A DNA stretch of 64,000 nt from NCBI GenBank assembly GCA_024516035.1, contig JAMCCL010000137.1, positions 1-64,000 of the forward strand, read 5' to 3'. This document shows, in pieces, positions 29,057 through 41,042 of the stretch (position 1 is the stretch's first letter; each line of letters opens with the position of its first letter). Both the position numbers and the translations under genes were made by a program. Source of the DNA: Bactericera cockerelli. Lineage: Eukaryota; Arthropoda; Insecta; Hemiptera; Triozidae. The notes under the pieces were generated by a model. The model had not been told where the DNA came from. It searched no databases and worked only from the letters and a program-made list of their open reading frames with translations.

Positions 29057-29304
29057 TTGAAAAAAAAAAATATGTTTATTTGTAGAATAGATTCATGTCA
29101 TAGTTTGAATAGTGGCCAAATTTAAGTTCACCTTTTTTTTGCCAATCATTAAATCAAACAAAATTTTATGAAAAAACTTAGTTATTCAATCACACTTCAC
29201 AACACATCAAAATTAAATCCATGTAGATATTTTAAAGTAAAATCTTCTGTTCAGTTGCAATAGACGCTAAAATTCAATGTAATAAGAATGCTTATCAAAA
29301 TTCA
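29057..29304. other. Intergenic, no feature seen
   Basis: AT-rich sequence between the 5S-SINE and the satellite; nothing recognised. Confidence 0.4.
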
Positions 29305-30510
29305 ACGTACTCCTGCTGATTCTCAAAATTCTTCTAGCTGCTGATTCTCAAAATTCTGCTTGCTGCTGATTTTCAAAATTCTGCTTGCTACTGATTCTCA
29401 AAATTCAATTTGCTGCTGATTCTCAAAATTCAATTTGCTGCTGATTCTCAAAATTCTGCTTGCTGCTGATTCTCAAAGTTCTGCTTGCTGCTGATTCTCA
29501 AAATTCAATTTGCTAATGATTCTCCAAATTCTGCTTGCTACTGATTCTCAAAATTCAATTTGCTAATAATTCTCCAAATTCTGCTTGCTGCTGATTCTCA
29601 AAATTCAATTTGCTAATGATTCTCCAAATTCTGCGTGCTACTGATTCTCAAAATTCAATTTGCTCATGATTCTCCAAATTTAATTTGCTGCTGATTCTCA
29701 AAATTATACTTGCTGCTGATTCTCAAAATTATGCTTGCTTCTCAAAATTCAATTTGCTGCTGATTCTCAAACTTCAACTTGTTGCTTATTCTCAAAATTC
29801 TACTTGCTCCTCATTCTCAAAATTCTACTTGCTGCTCATGCTCAAAATTCTACTTGCTGCTCATTCTCAAAATTCTACTTGCTCCTCATTCTCAAAATTC
29901 TACTTGCTGCTGATTCTCAAAATTATGCTTGCTTCTCAAAATTCAATTTGCTGCTGATTCTCAAACTTCAACTTGTTGCTTATTCTCAAAATTCTACTTG
30001 CTCCTCATTCTCAAAATTCTACTTGCTGCTCATGCTCAAAATTCTACTTGCTGCTCATTCTCAAAATTCTACTTGCTCCTCATTCTCAAAATTCTACTTG
30101 CTGCTGATTCTCAAAATTATGCTTGCTGCTGATTCTCAAAATTCAATTTGCTGCTGATTCTCAAATTTCGACTTGTTGCTTATTCTCAAAATTCTACTTG
30201 CTGCTCATTCTCAAAATTCTACTTGCTCCTCATTCTCAAAATTCTACTTGCTGCTCATTCTCAAAATTCTACTTGCTGCTCATTCTCAAAATTCTAATTG
30301 CTGCTGATTCTCAAAATTCTACTTGCTGCTGCTGATTCGTAACAAAATTCCTTGCACCGAAGACAACAACAAAATTCTATGTACAAAACATCACTACAAA
30401 ATTCCATTTACTCAAGACAACAACAAAATTCTATGTACTTGCTGCTCATTCTCAAAATTCTACTTGCTGCTGATTCTCAAAATTCTACTTGCTGCTGCTG
30501 ATTCTTAACA
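29305..30510. repeat. 25-bp satellite array with higher-order repeat
   Basis: The unit is ATTCTACTTGCTGCTGATTC followed by TCAAA. Variants differ at ATTCAATTTG and CTCCTCA. From ~29731 a 194-bp block (seven full units and one short one) is repeated at ~29925. Because 25 is not divisible by 3, the long frames across 29685-30335 just cycle through three phases and are not genes. Confidence 0.93.
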
Positions 30511-30665
30511 AAATTTCACGTGCTGAAGAAAACAACAAAATTCTATGTACAGAAGATGACAACAAAATTCTATGTACAGTAGATGAGAACAAAATTCCAT
30601 GTCCTGACACAACAACAAAATTCTATGTGTTGAAGATAACAAAAAAAATTCATATTAAAAAAAAA
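30340..30665. repeat. Second short tandem motif beside the satellite
   Basis: ACAACAAAATTCTATGTACA-like units (with GAAGA spacers) alternate with 25-bp satellite units at 30430-30510, then continue alone to ~30660 before an A-rich end. Confidence 0.7.
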
Positions 30666-30783
30666 CCAAAAATACAACAACAACAAAAAAAAACAAACAA
30701 CAAACGACATTATCACAACGTTCAAAATTCCTAGCAACTAGATAATCATTAAAGAAGATTTTAAGCCTCTACCAAAATTAAGT

Positions 30784-30900
30784 ATGCTCGAACACCAGAA
30801 CCAACATTCAGACATGGTTGAAACTCCTTTTGAGACATTGAAATGTATGTTCCAACACCAGAACCAACATTCAGGTATGGTAGAAACTCCTGTGAAACAC
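30784..30900. repeat. Two tandem ~60-bp units
   Basis: CACCAGAACCAACATTCAG followed by a GGT(T/A)GAAACTCC motif occurs twice (30793 and 30854). The rest, to ~31120, shows no recognisable feature. Confidence 0.7.
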
Positions 30901-31120
30901 GGTAGAAACAGTGCAATGAATGGTGTACCTCGCCCGAAGAATCCCCCCAGACATTGTTCAGAACTTGGCCGTCTCGGAAACCCTAGGCCCCCTTGCTGGA
31001 AGATTCTTCAATTTCTGAAGGGCATTTCATTAATAATTAACATCTGAGGTACAAATTTTTTTGCGTTTTTAATCACTCATACGAGTATTTAATACGCATA
31101 TACAGGAATGTTGAACTTAA

Positions 31121-31600
31121 GGGTTTTTAAATGTTCGTTTTGTAAGAGAAATATTTTTTTGCTCCGATTTCAATTTTTTTCATATTTTTGGACGTTTCAT
31201 AACCTCCTGAGCAACTTTGGTTTTGTGTCCATCTGTCGGTTTGTCGCTCCATCGGTCTATTAAAAATATTCCTTGTAACGCGCAAATCTCGAAATCTACT
31301 CAACGGATTTTGATGAAATTTTGCACACATATAGGAGAAGTTCTTGGTCCCATTTCAAATTCATCAAATTTGTACTAGCGTTCTGGGTCAAAGAAACCAT
31401 GCGCCTGACCACTATCTTTTTACTTAAACGCTTATATCTCGTGAACAGTTCACCCGATTTTGTTGAAAATTTGTCTGTACATGCATATTATTGTTTTACA
31501 TAGGCTTTTTATATTTATTTTTAATTAATTATATTTTAACTCTGATATTCAAGAAAATCCGAAATTTTCGACAAGAAAGTAAAAAAATAAGGTTTACGAC
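31121..31600. repeat. Dispersed repeat of unknown class
   Basis: Contains TATATCTCGTGAACAGTTCA and a GGACGTTTCATAACCTCCTG/GTCCATCTGTCGG stretch that parallels 49510-49640 (GGACGAATCATAGCCTC, GTCTGTCTG, GATATCTCAAGAACGGTAAG). Old DNA-element or Helitron-like repeats can look like this; I cannot classify it. Confidence 0.35.
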
Positions 31601-31679
31601 TTGCCGATCTCAAATTTGGCACGTGTATACAATGTGAAACAATCACGAGGAAGTATTGTGTCCATAATTGGCAGTGTTT

Positions 31680-31825
31680 TTTTTTCTCTCTCTCTTTCTC
31701 CTTTATCTCTGTTTCTTTCACTTTCTTTCTTTCTATTTCTCTCTGTCTTTCTTCTACCTTTCCACTCTTTCTCTCTCAGTCCTTATAATTATCTCCCTTT
31801 CTTTCTCGCCCTTTCAATTTCTCTT

Positions 31826-31862
<37 letters not shown>

Positions 31863-31870
31863 TTTTCTGA
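31680..31870. repeat. CT tract
   Basis: CTCTCTTTCTTTC low complexity. The Ser/Leu/Phe frames are artefacts. Confidence 0.85.
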
Positions 31871-32159
31871 AAGCCTGACACAACAAAGTTCGAATCGATT
31901 ATTTAGTTACTTTTCCGGGAATTTCAAAAAGTATAATAAACACCGTTAACAGAATAGAACCCGCATTTATTACCCATTTTCAGTCAACATTCAAAAATTT
32001 ATATAAATTTGGACTAAATTATTTTAGATATTCCACACACAAATATGATGGTACATTTTTTTCATTTCGGTGAAATTTTAAAAAGATATAAAAAATATTC
32101 ATTCATATCTCGTCAGCAAAAAATGGCCAACAGTTTTGATTTTTTCAACCAAGGCTGAT

Positions 32160-32840
32160 GATTGCTTGTGGGTGTGTGAGAGTGTGTGTGTGGGTGTGTG
32201 TGTGAGAGAGAGAGGGATAGAGTGTGTTTTTGTGTGTGAAAGAGAGAGAGAGAGAGAGTGTGTGTGTGAGAGAGAGAGTGTGTGTATCTGAAATAGAGAC
32301 AGTGTGTGTGTGTGAGAGAGAGAGAGAAAGAGAGAGTGTGTATGTGTGTGAAAGAGAGAGAGTGTGTGTGTGTGTTTAAGAGAGAGAGAGTGTGTGTGTG
32401 TGTGTGAAAGAGAGAGATAGTGTGTGTGAGAGAGAGAGAGTGTGTGTGTGTGTGAGAGAGAGAGAGAAAGAGAGAGTGTGTATGTGTGTGTGAAAGAGAG
32501 AGAGTGTGTGTGTGAAAGAGAGAGAGTGTATGTGTGTGAAAGAGAGAGAGTGTGTGTGTGTTTAAGAGAGAGAGAGAGAGAGAGTGTGTGTGTGTGTGAA
32601 AGAGAGAGAGTGTGTGTGTGTGTGTGTGTGTGAAAGAGAGAGTGTGTGTGTGTGAAAGAGAGAAAGAGAGAGAGTGTGTGTGTGTTGAAGAGAGAGAGTG
32701 TGTGTGTGAAAGAGAGAGAGTGTGTGTGTGTTGAAGAGAGAGAGAGTGTGTGTGAAAGAGAGAGTGTGTGTGTGTGTGTGTTTAAGAGAGAGAGAGTGTG
32801 TGTGTGAAAGAGAGAGAGAGTGTGTTTGTGTGTGAGTATA
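32160..32840. repeat. Compound (GT)n/(GA)n array
   Basis: Alternating GTGTGTGT and GAGAGA blocks, roughly every 20-50 bp, with recurrent GTGTGTGAAAGAGAGAGA and GTGTTTAAGAGAGA units. The Cys/Val/Arg/Glu frame is an artefact. Confidence 0.92.
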
Positions 32841-32869
32841 TTTCAGAGAGACGAAATAGGAGGAGACAG

Positions 32870-33150
32870 AGAGATTGAGGGGGGGGAGAGAGAGAGAGAG
32901 AAAGAGAGAGCGATAGAGAGAGAGAGAGAAAGCAAAATAAACTTTGTGAGAGAGAGAAAATCTGAAAGTCTATTGAGCGCAGTAGTCCCCCCTGCAGACA
33001 AAAAGACAGTAAGTGCTTTAGTTTGAAAAGGCCTCACCCAAAATTTATCCTTCTCGTTCTTTTCTCTCTTCCCTATACCTCCCTCTATTTCTCTTTATCT
33101 CCTCTCTCTCTCTCTTTCTCCACTCTCTCTCTTTCTTTCTCTCTTCCTCA

Positions 33151-33197
<47 letters not shown>

Positions 33198-34013
33198 TTC
33201 CTCACACTCTCTCTCTTTCTCCTCTCTCTCTCTTTCTAACTTCTTTTTTTCTCCTTCTCTATCCCTCTCTTTCCCTCTTTTCTTCTCTCTCTCTCTCTCT
33301 ATTTTTATCTTTCTCCCTCTTCTCTTTTCTTTCTTTCTCCTCTCAATCCCTCTCTCTTTTCTGTCTATAACTTTTCTTCTTCTCTCTATCTCTCTCTCTC
33401 TCTTTAACTTATTTTTCTCTCCTTCTCTATTTCTCTTTTTCTCTTCTTCTTTATCTCTCTCTCTCCCTCTCTTCTTCTTTCTCTCTATATCTTAATTTTT
33501 CTCCCCCTTCCCTTCTCTCTCTTTCTCCTCTCACTCTTTCTTTTTTTTCTGTCTATACCTTTTCTTCTTTTCTCTATCTCCTACAAAGCCATGAGGAAGA
33601 CATTGAGGGGGGGGAGGGGGGGGGGGGGGAGAAATAGAGAGACAGAGACATAGAGTGATATTGATAGAAAAAGAGAGAGTGCAAATAGAGGGCAAAGGAG
33701 CGAAAGAGAGAAAATGAGAGAGAGAGATATATAGACATAAAGAGACAGTGATAGAAGAAGAGAGAGTGCAATAGAGGGCAAAGGAAGAGCGTAAGAGAGA
33801 GACAACGAAAGACAGTGATACAGGGAGAGACCAGGAAATAGATGGTAAAAAGAGTTCATAGGAGCGAAAGAAAGAAACTGAGAGAGAGAGAGAGATAATG
33901 AGAGACAGGGAATTAAGTGAATGAGGAGCTATTTAGAAAAAGAGGAAGACATAATGAGAAGGAGGCAGAGAGATAGAGAGAGAGAGGGAGAGTGATAGAG
34001 AGAAAGAAAGAGT

Positions 34014-34056
<43 letters not shown>

Positions 34057-34170
34057 AATTAAGTGAATGAGGAGTGATTTAGAAAAGGAGGAAGACATAC
34101 TGAGAAGGAGGAGGGAGAGAGAAAGGAGTGATAAAGAGAGGAGAGAGAAAAAGACAGAGGAGGGAGATGA
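32870..34170. repeat. GA / CT / GA strand-switching tract
   Basis: 32870-32960 is purine-rich, 33050-33580 pyrimidine-rich, and 33600-34170 purine-rich. A ~60-bp similar unit (GACAGGGAATTAAGTGAATG) occurs at 33904 and 34050, and a related duplicate (GAGAGTGCAAATAGAGGGCA / GAGAGTGCAATAGAGGGCAA) at 33675 and 33763. Confidence 0.9.
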
Positions 34171-34374
34171 ATTGATTTTGTGCGGAAAAGTTGTAGAAGC
34201 CTTTCGGAAGTAGAGATACGAAGATCTTTTGTACAAACTTTACAAAAATTTTAGACCCCCTGCTGTTCAAACTTCTTTTCACTTTTAGTTTTCTACAGGG
34301 TGTCTCAATATTTTCCGGCGAACTCTGAGTTGAGACTACTGAAACCAATTATAAGGTACTACCCCATCATTGTG

Positions 34375-34615
34375 AACCGGTAGTCAAGTGTTTAACGCGC
34401 GAGTCTGGTATTTTTTTTTTTAGGTTTTCTTTTTTTATGGCAGGATTCTCACTGGAGTGAGCTTTCCAGGTAGCGAAGGGATCCGTTGGTTCAAATCCCA
34501 CCCGGTGCATGAATTTGCTCTCGTTAATTTGAGTTTGTGACCACATATGTGAATCTGAGATTTTGGTGGTAATATACTTTGAGCATTAACTTGGTTATCT
34601 TCCAACAAAGAGTGT
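34375..34615 (+). repeat. S5 SINE with internal insertion
   Basis: Head GTCAAGTGTTTAACGCGCGA, B box GGTTCAAATCCC, tail CTTTGAGCATTAAC. About 50 bp of T-rich sequence interrupts the head after CTGGTA relative to 44823-45024. Confidence 0.65.
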
Positions 34616-34734
34616 TATTTTCATATCCCATGAATATTTGGAAGAAAAGTCGTAATAATTTCACTGAATTTTCTGTTAATTATTTCCCTTTTTAATAAAC
34701 TTTCCCGATATAAGGAAATTCTAGAAGTTCCTAG

Positions 34735-35045
34735 ATTTTTTAAGAACTGCTAGAAGTTCCTCATTTGTATTTTAAATTATTGAGAAATTTCTAGTTCTTC
34801 CTAGGAATTTCTACATAGTTGTTCCTATGAATTCCTAGATGTTCCTAGGAATTTCTAGTTGTTCCTAGGAATTTCTAGTTGTTCCTAGGAATTCCTAGTT
34901 GTTCCTAGGAATTCCTAGTTGTTCCTAGGAATTTCTAGTTGTTCCTAGGAATATCTAGTTGTTCCTAGGAATTTCTAATTGTTTCTTGGAATTTCTAGTT
35001 GTTCCCGGGAATTCGTAGTTTTTCTTAGAATTTTTTAAGTTGTTC
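34735..35045. repeat. 20-bp minisatellite with CCTAGG palindrome
   Basis: GTTCCTAGGAATTTCTAGTT repeats at exact 20-bp spacing across 34835-35000 and more loosely on either side. Confidence 0.92.
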
Positions 35046-35214
35046 CTTTAAACTTTTGATTTTAATGGGATGGACATTTCGAGTCGAAGGTTCCACTGGA
35101 AACTTTTTGTACAGAATAAACGGTAACGGATAGCCAAAATCTTGAGTCGATTCAATCTTGTTACAGACTAGACTGTCGGCGGTAGAACTCGATAATCCGC
35201 TCAAATAAGGATTA

Positions 35215-35980
35215 GTTTTTTGTAAAGAATAGAATAGAATATACCTTGTTTATACTGCCGAAGTAAGACTGAAAAGTCCCTTTACTCTTTGTGCCCCAAT
35301 CCTCTTGGGACTCACCCAGGAGGAATCAATTAGATTACAACGGGCACAAAACGCATGTGCTCGTTTTATATTCAATGTTAGGCGCTGGGAACATATAACT
35401 CCCTACCTGAACCGTCTTCAGTGGTTAAAGGTAGAGGACCGGAGAAAACTCCTTACTCTATTTTTCGTCTTCAAAATCCTCTCTACTCAGTCTCCTTCAT
35501 ATCTGTTTGGAAAATATAGCTTCCGTTCTACTATTAGCACACGAGAAACTAGGTCTCACCTACTCCTCCTAGAAATCCCATCCTGTAGAACGGAGGCGTA
35601 CCACAAAGGGTTCCTTATCTCTTCTGTGAACCTCTGGAACTCCGTACCCTATCCAATCCTTAACTCATTATCTGAATACTCCTTTAAAGCAAAGCTTACT
35701 GAAGCAGTTGGCAACCACTCCGTAACCCTTTAAAATCCCAATCCCTCTAACCACTCCTTCCTCTCTCCTTTTTACTCATGCTAGGTGTGAATGTGTGTGT
35801 GTATGGATACCTTTTTTATTTTAAATTTTTATACCTTATTAATTGTAATAATTGTATATTATGTTATCTATTTAAATAAATAAAGAGGTGCTATATTAAA
35901 CTGTTAGCGTAATGGGACTCCCTGTCTCGAGCCGACAGTCTAAATAAAGCACTACTATACTATACTATACTATACTCAAT
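35215..35980 (+). mobile_element. 5'-truncated LINE with (ACTAT)n tail
   Basis: Holds the ORF2 C-terminal fragment, a short 3' UTR and a (TATAC)n microsatellite end at ~35953-35976. Microsatellite rather than polyA 3' ends are typical of CR1/L2-type LINEs. It is preceded near 35160 by GACTGTCGGC, similar to GCCGACAGTC near its 3' end. Confidence 0.65.
35305..35733 (+). pseudogene. LINE ORF2 C-terminal fragment
   Basis: 142 residues, open to a natural stop. It contains LQRAQNACARFIFNVRRWEH and ITPYLNRLQWLKVEDRRKLL, the LINE region after the RT (QN.A.R...ITP.L..L.WL.V..R), then VNLWNSVP near the C-terminus. All RT catalytic motifs are missing, as expected of 5' truncation. It belongs to a different family from LINE-A and LINE-B. 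Confidence 0.75.
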
Positions 35981-36329
35981 CAGTCAAACAGGTCTTATAA
36001 TTATATTTTTATGGGATAAATATTTTACATTTTAATAACATACATAAAAACCATGTTTATTTTTTAAAAAAAGCTGAAAAGTTAAATTTTGTAAAGAGTT
36101 TTTGAACGATTTTTTTGATCACCCTCTATATCGAGTTAGCCCTGAGAGAAAATTTCCTTCTATTGAACTAACAAAAATGAGCTTTTATTAATAGAACGCT
36201 CAAATAAAAGAATTGAAGTTGAGAAAGTTTTTCTTTTATTTCTGGATGAGTGTTTCAATAGAGGTGATTGGTTGGTTCAAAGAGACAGACAGGCACAGCT
36301 GTGTTAAAGTGTTTAAGACCCAACTATAA

Positions 36330-36672
36330 TAATAATAATTCCGCGTCCGTGAGGTAAGTAATGATACTTAAATCATGGTGATTATATGGACGCCCAGATC
36401 CAATGTCTAGGCTCCTATCATGTCCATTGATTCTATTTGGTTAACGTCCTGACTTGAGGTAGACAGGACGGGGGTTTTTATACTCCATTACCTGTGAATC
36501 GTACCAGCTACCCACATTTAACTCACCCAGCCTGGGTAGGGCCGGAATTTGCCAGCCTCACATGTTCGGAGGGAACAGAAGTTTCTGTGCGAAAAGTCTG
36601 CTCCAACCGGGAATCGAACTTAGGATCTCTGGACTACGGGCAGTAGTCACAACCGTTACGCCACGGAGGTTG
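36330..36672 (-). repeat. S1 SINE, full length
   Basis: On the minus strand it begins with CCTCCGTGGCGTAACGGTTG, passes through the GGCTGGGTGAG body and GTCAGGACGTTAA, and ends with the same 3' unit as 128-470. The best template here for the S1 consensus. Confidence 0.8.
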
Positions 36673-37261
36673 ATAAATACCTATACATATTGTATTATAC
36701 AATATACATGTGTCCTTATATTATGAAACATGTAGGATCTGTTAATCCAAGTCACTATCACTTAACAGCTGATATAAATGCGCTGTGATTTGTTTAAATG
36801 AAAGTGGATAGTGTATTATTATTTAATCTAATACTGTTTCATAATTCAAACCTTGATAGTCAAAACATGTTTTTCTTAATATATTAAAATTCAAATTATT
36901 TGTTTTTTCTTCGACTTAATTTTTATTTATAGGTACCTACATAATATTGTTTTTTTTTTTTTTGAAGAAGAAGAATCGTAACAAATTTTCTTTATTGTTG
37001 TAGTTAGTAAAGAGAAAATGAAATGCAATATATACATATAGGTATCTATGTAAATATTTTTATTTATGGTCAAGGTGGTCAAGTTTTTTTGTGTTGAGAT
37101 TTTTCAGAAACAATTCTAGAGTACACACTTCTTACTTTACTCTGTCTTATCCCGCTCAAGAAGGGTCGACGTTGTTAAACCTGACGGTTGAGGTTGGTTG
37201 GTTTTGGCACAATTTTTTTAACGGCCGGATGCCCTTAAACAACAACGATTTTATTTGATTT
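36673..37261. other. Intergenic, no gene
   Basis: AT-rich, with a T run near 36950. No coding frame or clear repeat. Confidence 0.4.
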
Positions 37262-37360
37262 AAAGTCTTGTATTTGGACGGGGGTTTTACCCTCCATTTG
37301 CTGGGAATCGTACCAGCTACCAACATGAACCTCACCCAGCCTGGGTAGGGCCGGAAATTC
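37262..37360 (-). repeat. S1 or 5S-SINE body fragment
   Basis: Only the shared body remains (on the minus strand GGCTGGGTGAGGTTCATGTT through AAAACCCCCGTCC). Confidence 0.65.
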
Positions 37361-37509
37361 TAGGATTCACTACAAGACTAAAATAATCTCAACAAAATAG
37401 CAATTCGGTTTTGAATGCAAATAGGTACAAAATATTTTTAGTTATATGTATACCTGCTTGGGAAAGTTACTCAATAATCAAATTTAATACGTACAGTACG
37501 TACAAAAAA

Positions 37510-37680
37510 AGCCGTTCTCCGTGGTACAGTGTTTATTGGTTGCTGACCCGGAGGTTTTGGGTTCGAATCCCGGACGGAGCGAAAAATTCTAAGAAGATAT
37601 TCGATCTTCGTTTCCGGAATGGCATAAAGGTAAAGGTATAGTGACCTGAAGTAATGCGAAAGCGGTACCGGGGCACAATT
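37510..37680 (+). repeat. S7 SINE
   Basis: tRNA-like head CTCCGTGGTACAGTGTTTAT with B box GGGTTCGAATCCCGGACGGA, then a body with GGAATGGCATAAAGGTAAAG. Head shared with 3178-3250. Confidence 0.65.
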
Positions 37681-37684
37681 ACCT

Positions 37685-37891
37685 TTTAAAAAATACATAT
37701 ACAGGAAGACATGAGATACATTTTCACTACTTTTAGACAAGAAGTTCATTTTCAAGTAAAACTTTTATTCACGTGATTTTTTTTCCTTCAAAAAATTATC
37801 TAACGTTATTTTCGTATCAGAATGTCTCCTGGAGTTGATTCTAAAATTTTCTAAAAATCATACTTGGACAAACGAACGCCCTGTATATTTT
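37685..37891. repeat. MITE-like fragment ending CCCTGTATA
   Basis: Shares TCAGAATGTCTCCT, TTGATTCT, AAATTTTCTAAAAAT-like sequence and an end (CGCCCTGTA) with 42290-42513 (CACCCTGTA). The terminus resembles the F2/F3 ends; the left end is not found. Confidence 0.5.
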
Positions 37892-38940
37892 AAACCTATG
37901 TATTTCGTATGGTACAGTTGCTACATAGGTACATAATATGTATAGGTGACAATCGAGTATCTACAATCACCACAGATAGCAGCCTACCACATTTATCTCA
38001 ATGCTATAAAGGCATAGAAATCACGTTCTATGATTTATGTATTTTCCATTCGGAATTCAAATAAAAAATAAATTGTCAGCAAATACAATTTTCGCACAGA
38101 GGTGTAGAAAAAGTTTTGTACGAGTGAGTATATCTATTTTATGCCAAACCTTTATCGAAATACCTCAAATACCTATAGGAGAAAAAAAAATTGAAATGGG
38201 AGCAAAAAAAAAATATTTTTTATACAAAAACGAACACAACACTTCCGATTTCTAATATGATCATACGAGTATTTTTAGATTTTTTAATCCAGTTAATATT
38301 TGACTTGATAACTTGAAAAAAGAACGACAACAACAAAAACAACAACAACAAACATACAAAGAAAAAGGCTCTGCGTGACTATGTGGGTTTTATATATGTT
38401 TACATTTTCATCCCCCCCCCTAACTCCCAATCAAAAAGCCCCTCCCACCACCATACAATATGAGGTCTTGAAAATACCAAGTTTTTTTATGTTACGTATG
38501 AGTATGTCTTCAAGAAATTTTCATTTTTCGCGCTCCAAAAGTTTTGCCTGAATTTCAACAACTATAGAAAACGAAATGTCGCTCTCTTTTTCCAACTTTC
38601 TCTCGGGAACATTCTTCTATCGCAATTTCTCTATTGCCTTCGTGAATGATATCTTTTTTTCCCATTATATCTCCACACTGTTTATCTTACTTCATCTCAT
38701 TTTCTCTTCAATTTAACTTGATCTTTTAGAACAAGGACTCCTTTAGAGAATAGACTGATTGTTAAGTCTCCCCTGTCTTTAATAAAAAATAAGATTTCTT
38801 TAATATCCGATTTGCCTATAAATCCGTCACTAGTTACTGCTCGCTGCAAAGCAACTAGATACTCATTTGTCCTCACGAGGCAACGAATGTGAGTGAAACT
38901 GGACCCATAACCCATGACTGACTTTCATGTCTTTTGTATA
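37892..38940. other. Intergenic, weak coding hints only
   Basis: No recognised element. The minus-strand frame at 38697-38915 (EILFFIKDRGDLTISLFSKG) has a composition that could come from a retroelement or an exon, but no family was recognised. Confidence 0.35.
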
Positions 38941-39498
38941 AATCTTTTTCTCATTTTCTTTCTATCTTCATTTTCTATGCTTTTTCTTCTCTCAACTCCT
39001 TTTCTTTCTTTTAATTTTTATATTTCTCTTTTCCTCTATCTCTCTTTTTTAACTGTTTTTCTTTTTCTCTTTCTTTTCATTTTTCTCTTTTTTGATCTCT
39101 TTCTCTCGCTCTCTTTAAACTATTTTTCTTTTTTTTATTTTTCTCTTTTTCTCTTTCGCTCCACTCTCAATCTCTCTCACTCTCTATCTCTATCTCTCTC
39201 TACCTCTCTCTCTTCATCTTTTTTATCTTACACCCATGATTTGATTGCGTAGGTATAGGAACCTGCACACCAATAATAAATGGAAATTCATCCAGCAATG
39301 TTTACACACAAACAGTGTCTGAAATTCAAAATCGTGTGTAGTGGTGCAGTGTGAGAAACCAAATGAAGAAGAAAAAGAGAGGGAAATAAATAAAGACAAT
39401 GAGAAAGACATAGAGAAAGAAGAGAAAGAGAAAGAGGAAAAAAGAAAGAGAAAGAGAAAGAGAAAGAGAAAGAGAAAGAAAAGAAAAGAGAAAGAGAA

Positions 39499-39530
<32 letters not shown>

Positions 39531-39689
39531 GAAAGAGAAAGAGAAGAAAGAGAAAGGAGAAAAAGAAAGAGAAAGAGAAAGAAAAGAAAAGGAGATAGAC
39601 AAAGAGAAAGACAAATAATGAAAAAACGCTATTTTCCTATCTCCCTCTTCCTCTCTCTCTCTACATCTCTTTCTCTCTCTCTCTCTACA

Positions 39690-39723
<34 letters not shown>

Positions 39724-39760
39724 TACATTTCTTTCTCTCTCTATTAAGATACTCGCAGGC
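38941..39760. repeat. CT, GA, then CT tracts
   Basis: Pyrimidine-rich 38941-39230, purine-rich 39360-39610 (GAAAGAGAAAGA), pyrimidine-rich 39630-39745. Frames across them are artefacts. Confidence 0.88.
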
Positions 39761-39854
39761 GTAAGGCGTGCAACATTTACGTCCCTGAGGATGAAATGGG
39801 GTTAGGTACTAAGTTCATGTTATTCAAAACAAGGGATTTAAGAGATATGGGGAT

Positions 39855-40452
39855 TATGTAGAGCGAGAGAAAGACGGTATGAAAGAGAGGGAGAGAAAGA
39901 GAAAGAGTAAGACAATAAGAAAGAGAGAAGAAAAGCATACTGGAAGTAAAAAAATAACGAAACGAATTTGAGAAAAAGAGGGAGAATACGAAAAAGGGAG
40001 AAAAAGAAAGGTAGTAGAAGTTGCCAAAAAATCAAGGAAAATATATGTTATGTAGGATTGGAGGGAGAGAGGAAAAAGAAAAAAGAAGAGAGGAAAAACA
40101 GATAGTCTAATAGAGGACGATTAAAAGAGAGATAGAGAGAGAGTGATAGAAGTTAAGAGAGATAAGAGAGAAAGGTACAAAAGAGAGAGAGAGAGAGAGA
40201 GAAATAGGAAAAGGAGGGGAAAGTTAAAGTAGAGAGAGAGAGATAAAAGTTAAAAGAGATAAAAGAGAAAGGTGTAGGAGAGAGAGAAAAATAGGAAGAA
40301 GAGGAAAAAGATAAAGTAGAGAGAGAGAGAGAGAGAGAGATAGAAGTTAAGAGAGATAAGAGAAAAAGGTAGAGAAGAAAGAGAGTAATAGGAAGAAGAG
40401 GGAAAAGATATATGTAGTAGAGAGAGAGAGAGAGAAAGAAAGATAGAGATAT

Positions 40453-40499
<47 letters not shown>

Positions 40500-40545
40500 A
40501 AGAGAGATATAAGTTAAGAGATATAAGAGAGAAAGGTAGAGGGGA
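39855..40545. repeat. GA-rich tract
   Basis: GAGAGATAGAAGTTAAGAGA-like units recur at ~40140, 40240, 40340 and 40505, giving loose periodicity of about 100 bp. Confidence 0.85.
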
Positions 40546-40735
40546 GGAGAGAGAGAGATAGGGAGGAAGGAAGGCATGGAAAGAGAACATAGAGTGAGGG
40601 ATGGAGAGAGAGAGAGAGATAGGGAGGAAGGAAGGCATGGAAAGAGAACATAGAGGGAGGGATGGAGAGAGAGAGAGATATAGGGAGGAAGGAAGGCATG
40701 GAAAGAGAACATAGAGGGATGGAGTGAGACAGATG
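40546..40735. repeat. 61-bp tandem repeat, three units
   Basis: GGGAGGAAGGAAGGCATGGA followed by AAGAGAACATAGAG recurs at 61-bp spacing (40573, 40634, 40695 for GGCATGG). Confidence 0.9.
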
Positions 40736-41042
40736 AGACTAGGGGAAATAAAAAAGTATGTATTGGGGGAGAGAGGGGGGGATGTCACCCTATTTCATAC
40801 TTGAGGAGCTTAAGGGAATTAAAGAATTGTTTCGTGTTTGTAACAAGAGTTGTGAACATTGTTATGGTTTATGGAAATTTCGGGTAAATACCAACTTTAT
40901 TTTTGTTTAATATACATATTTGTTTCATTCGTTATCAAATTTGAGGTTTTTTTGCTACATTTTTTTTTAATTCTTGAGATACCATCCATCTCTCACTCAC
41001 TAGAAACCTTAAAAAAATGAAATAATTATAAATGTGTTTGTT

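Noticed and set aside
29685..30335. Open frames of up to 140 residues (LLLILKILLAADSQ repeats)
   Set aside because: They cycle through the 25-bp satellite, whose period is not a multiple of 3. Not a protein gene.
34735..35045. CRISPR-like array
   Set aside because: Units are contiguous with no spacers, and the sequence is eukaryotic. The 25-bp and 54-bp arrays were rejected for the same reason.
40153..40788. 211-residue Ser/Leu/Phe frame, and similar ones at 1909, 3770, 33023, 39288 and 54585
   Set aside because: CT/GA microsatellites read in any frame give Ser-Leu or Arg-Glu strings. No start context or domain.
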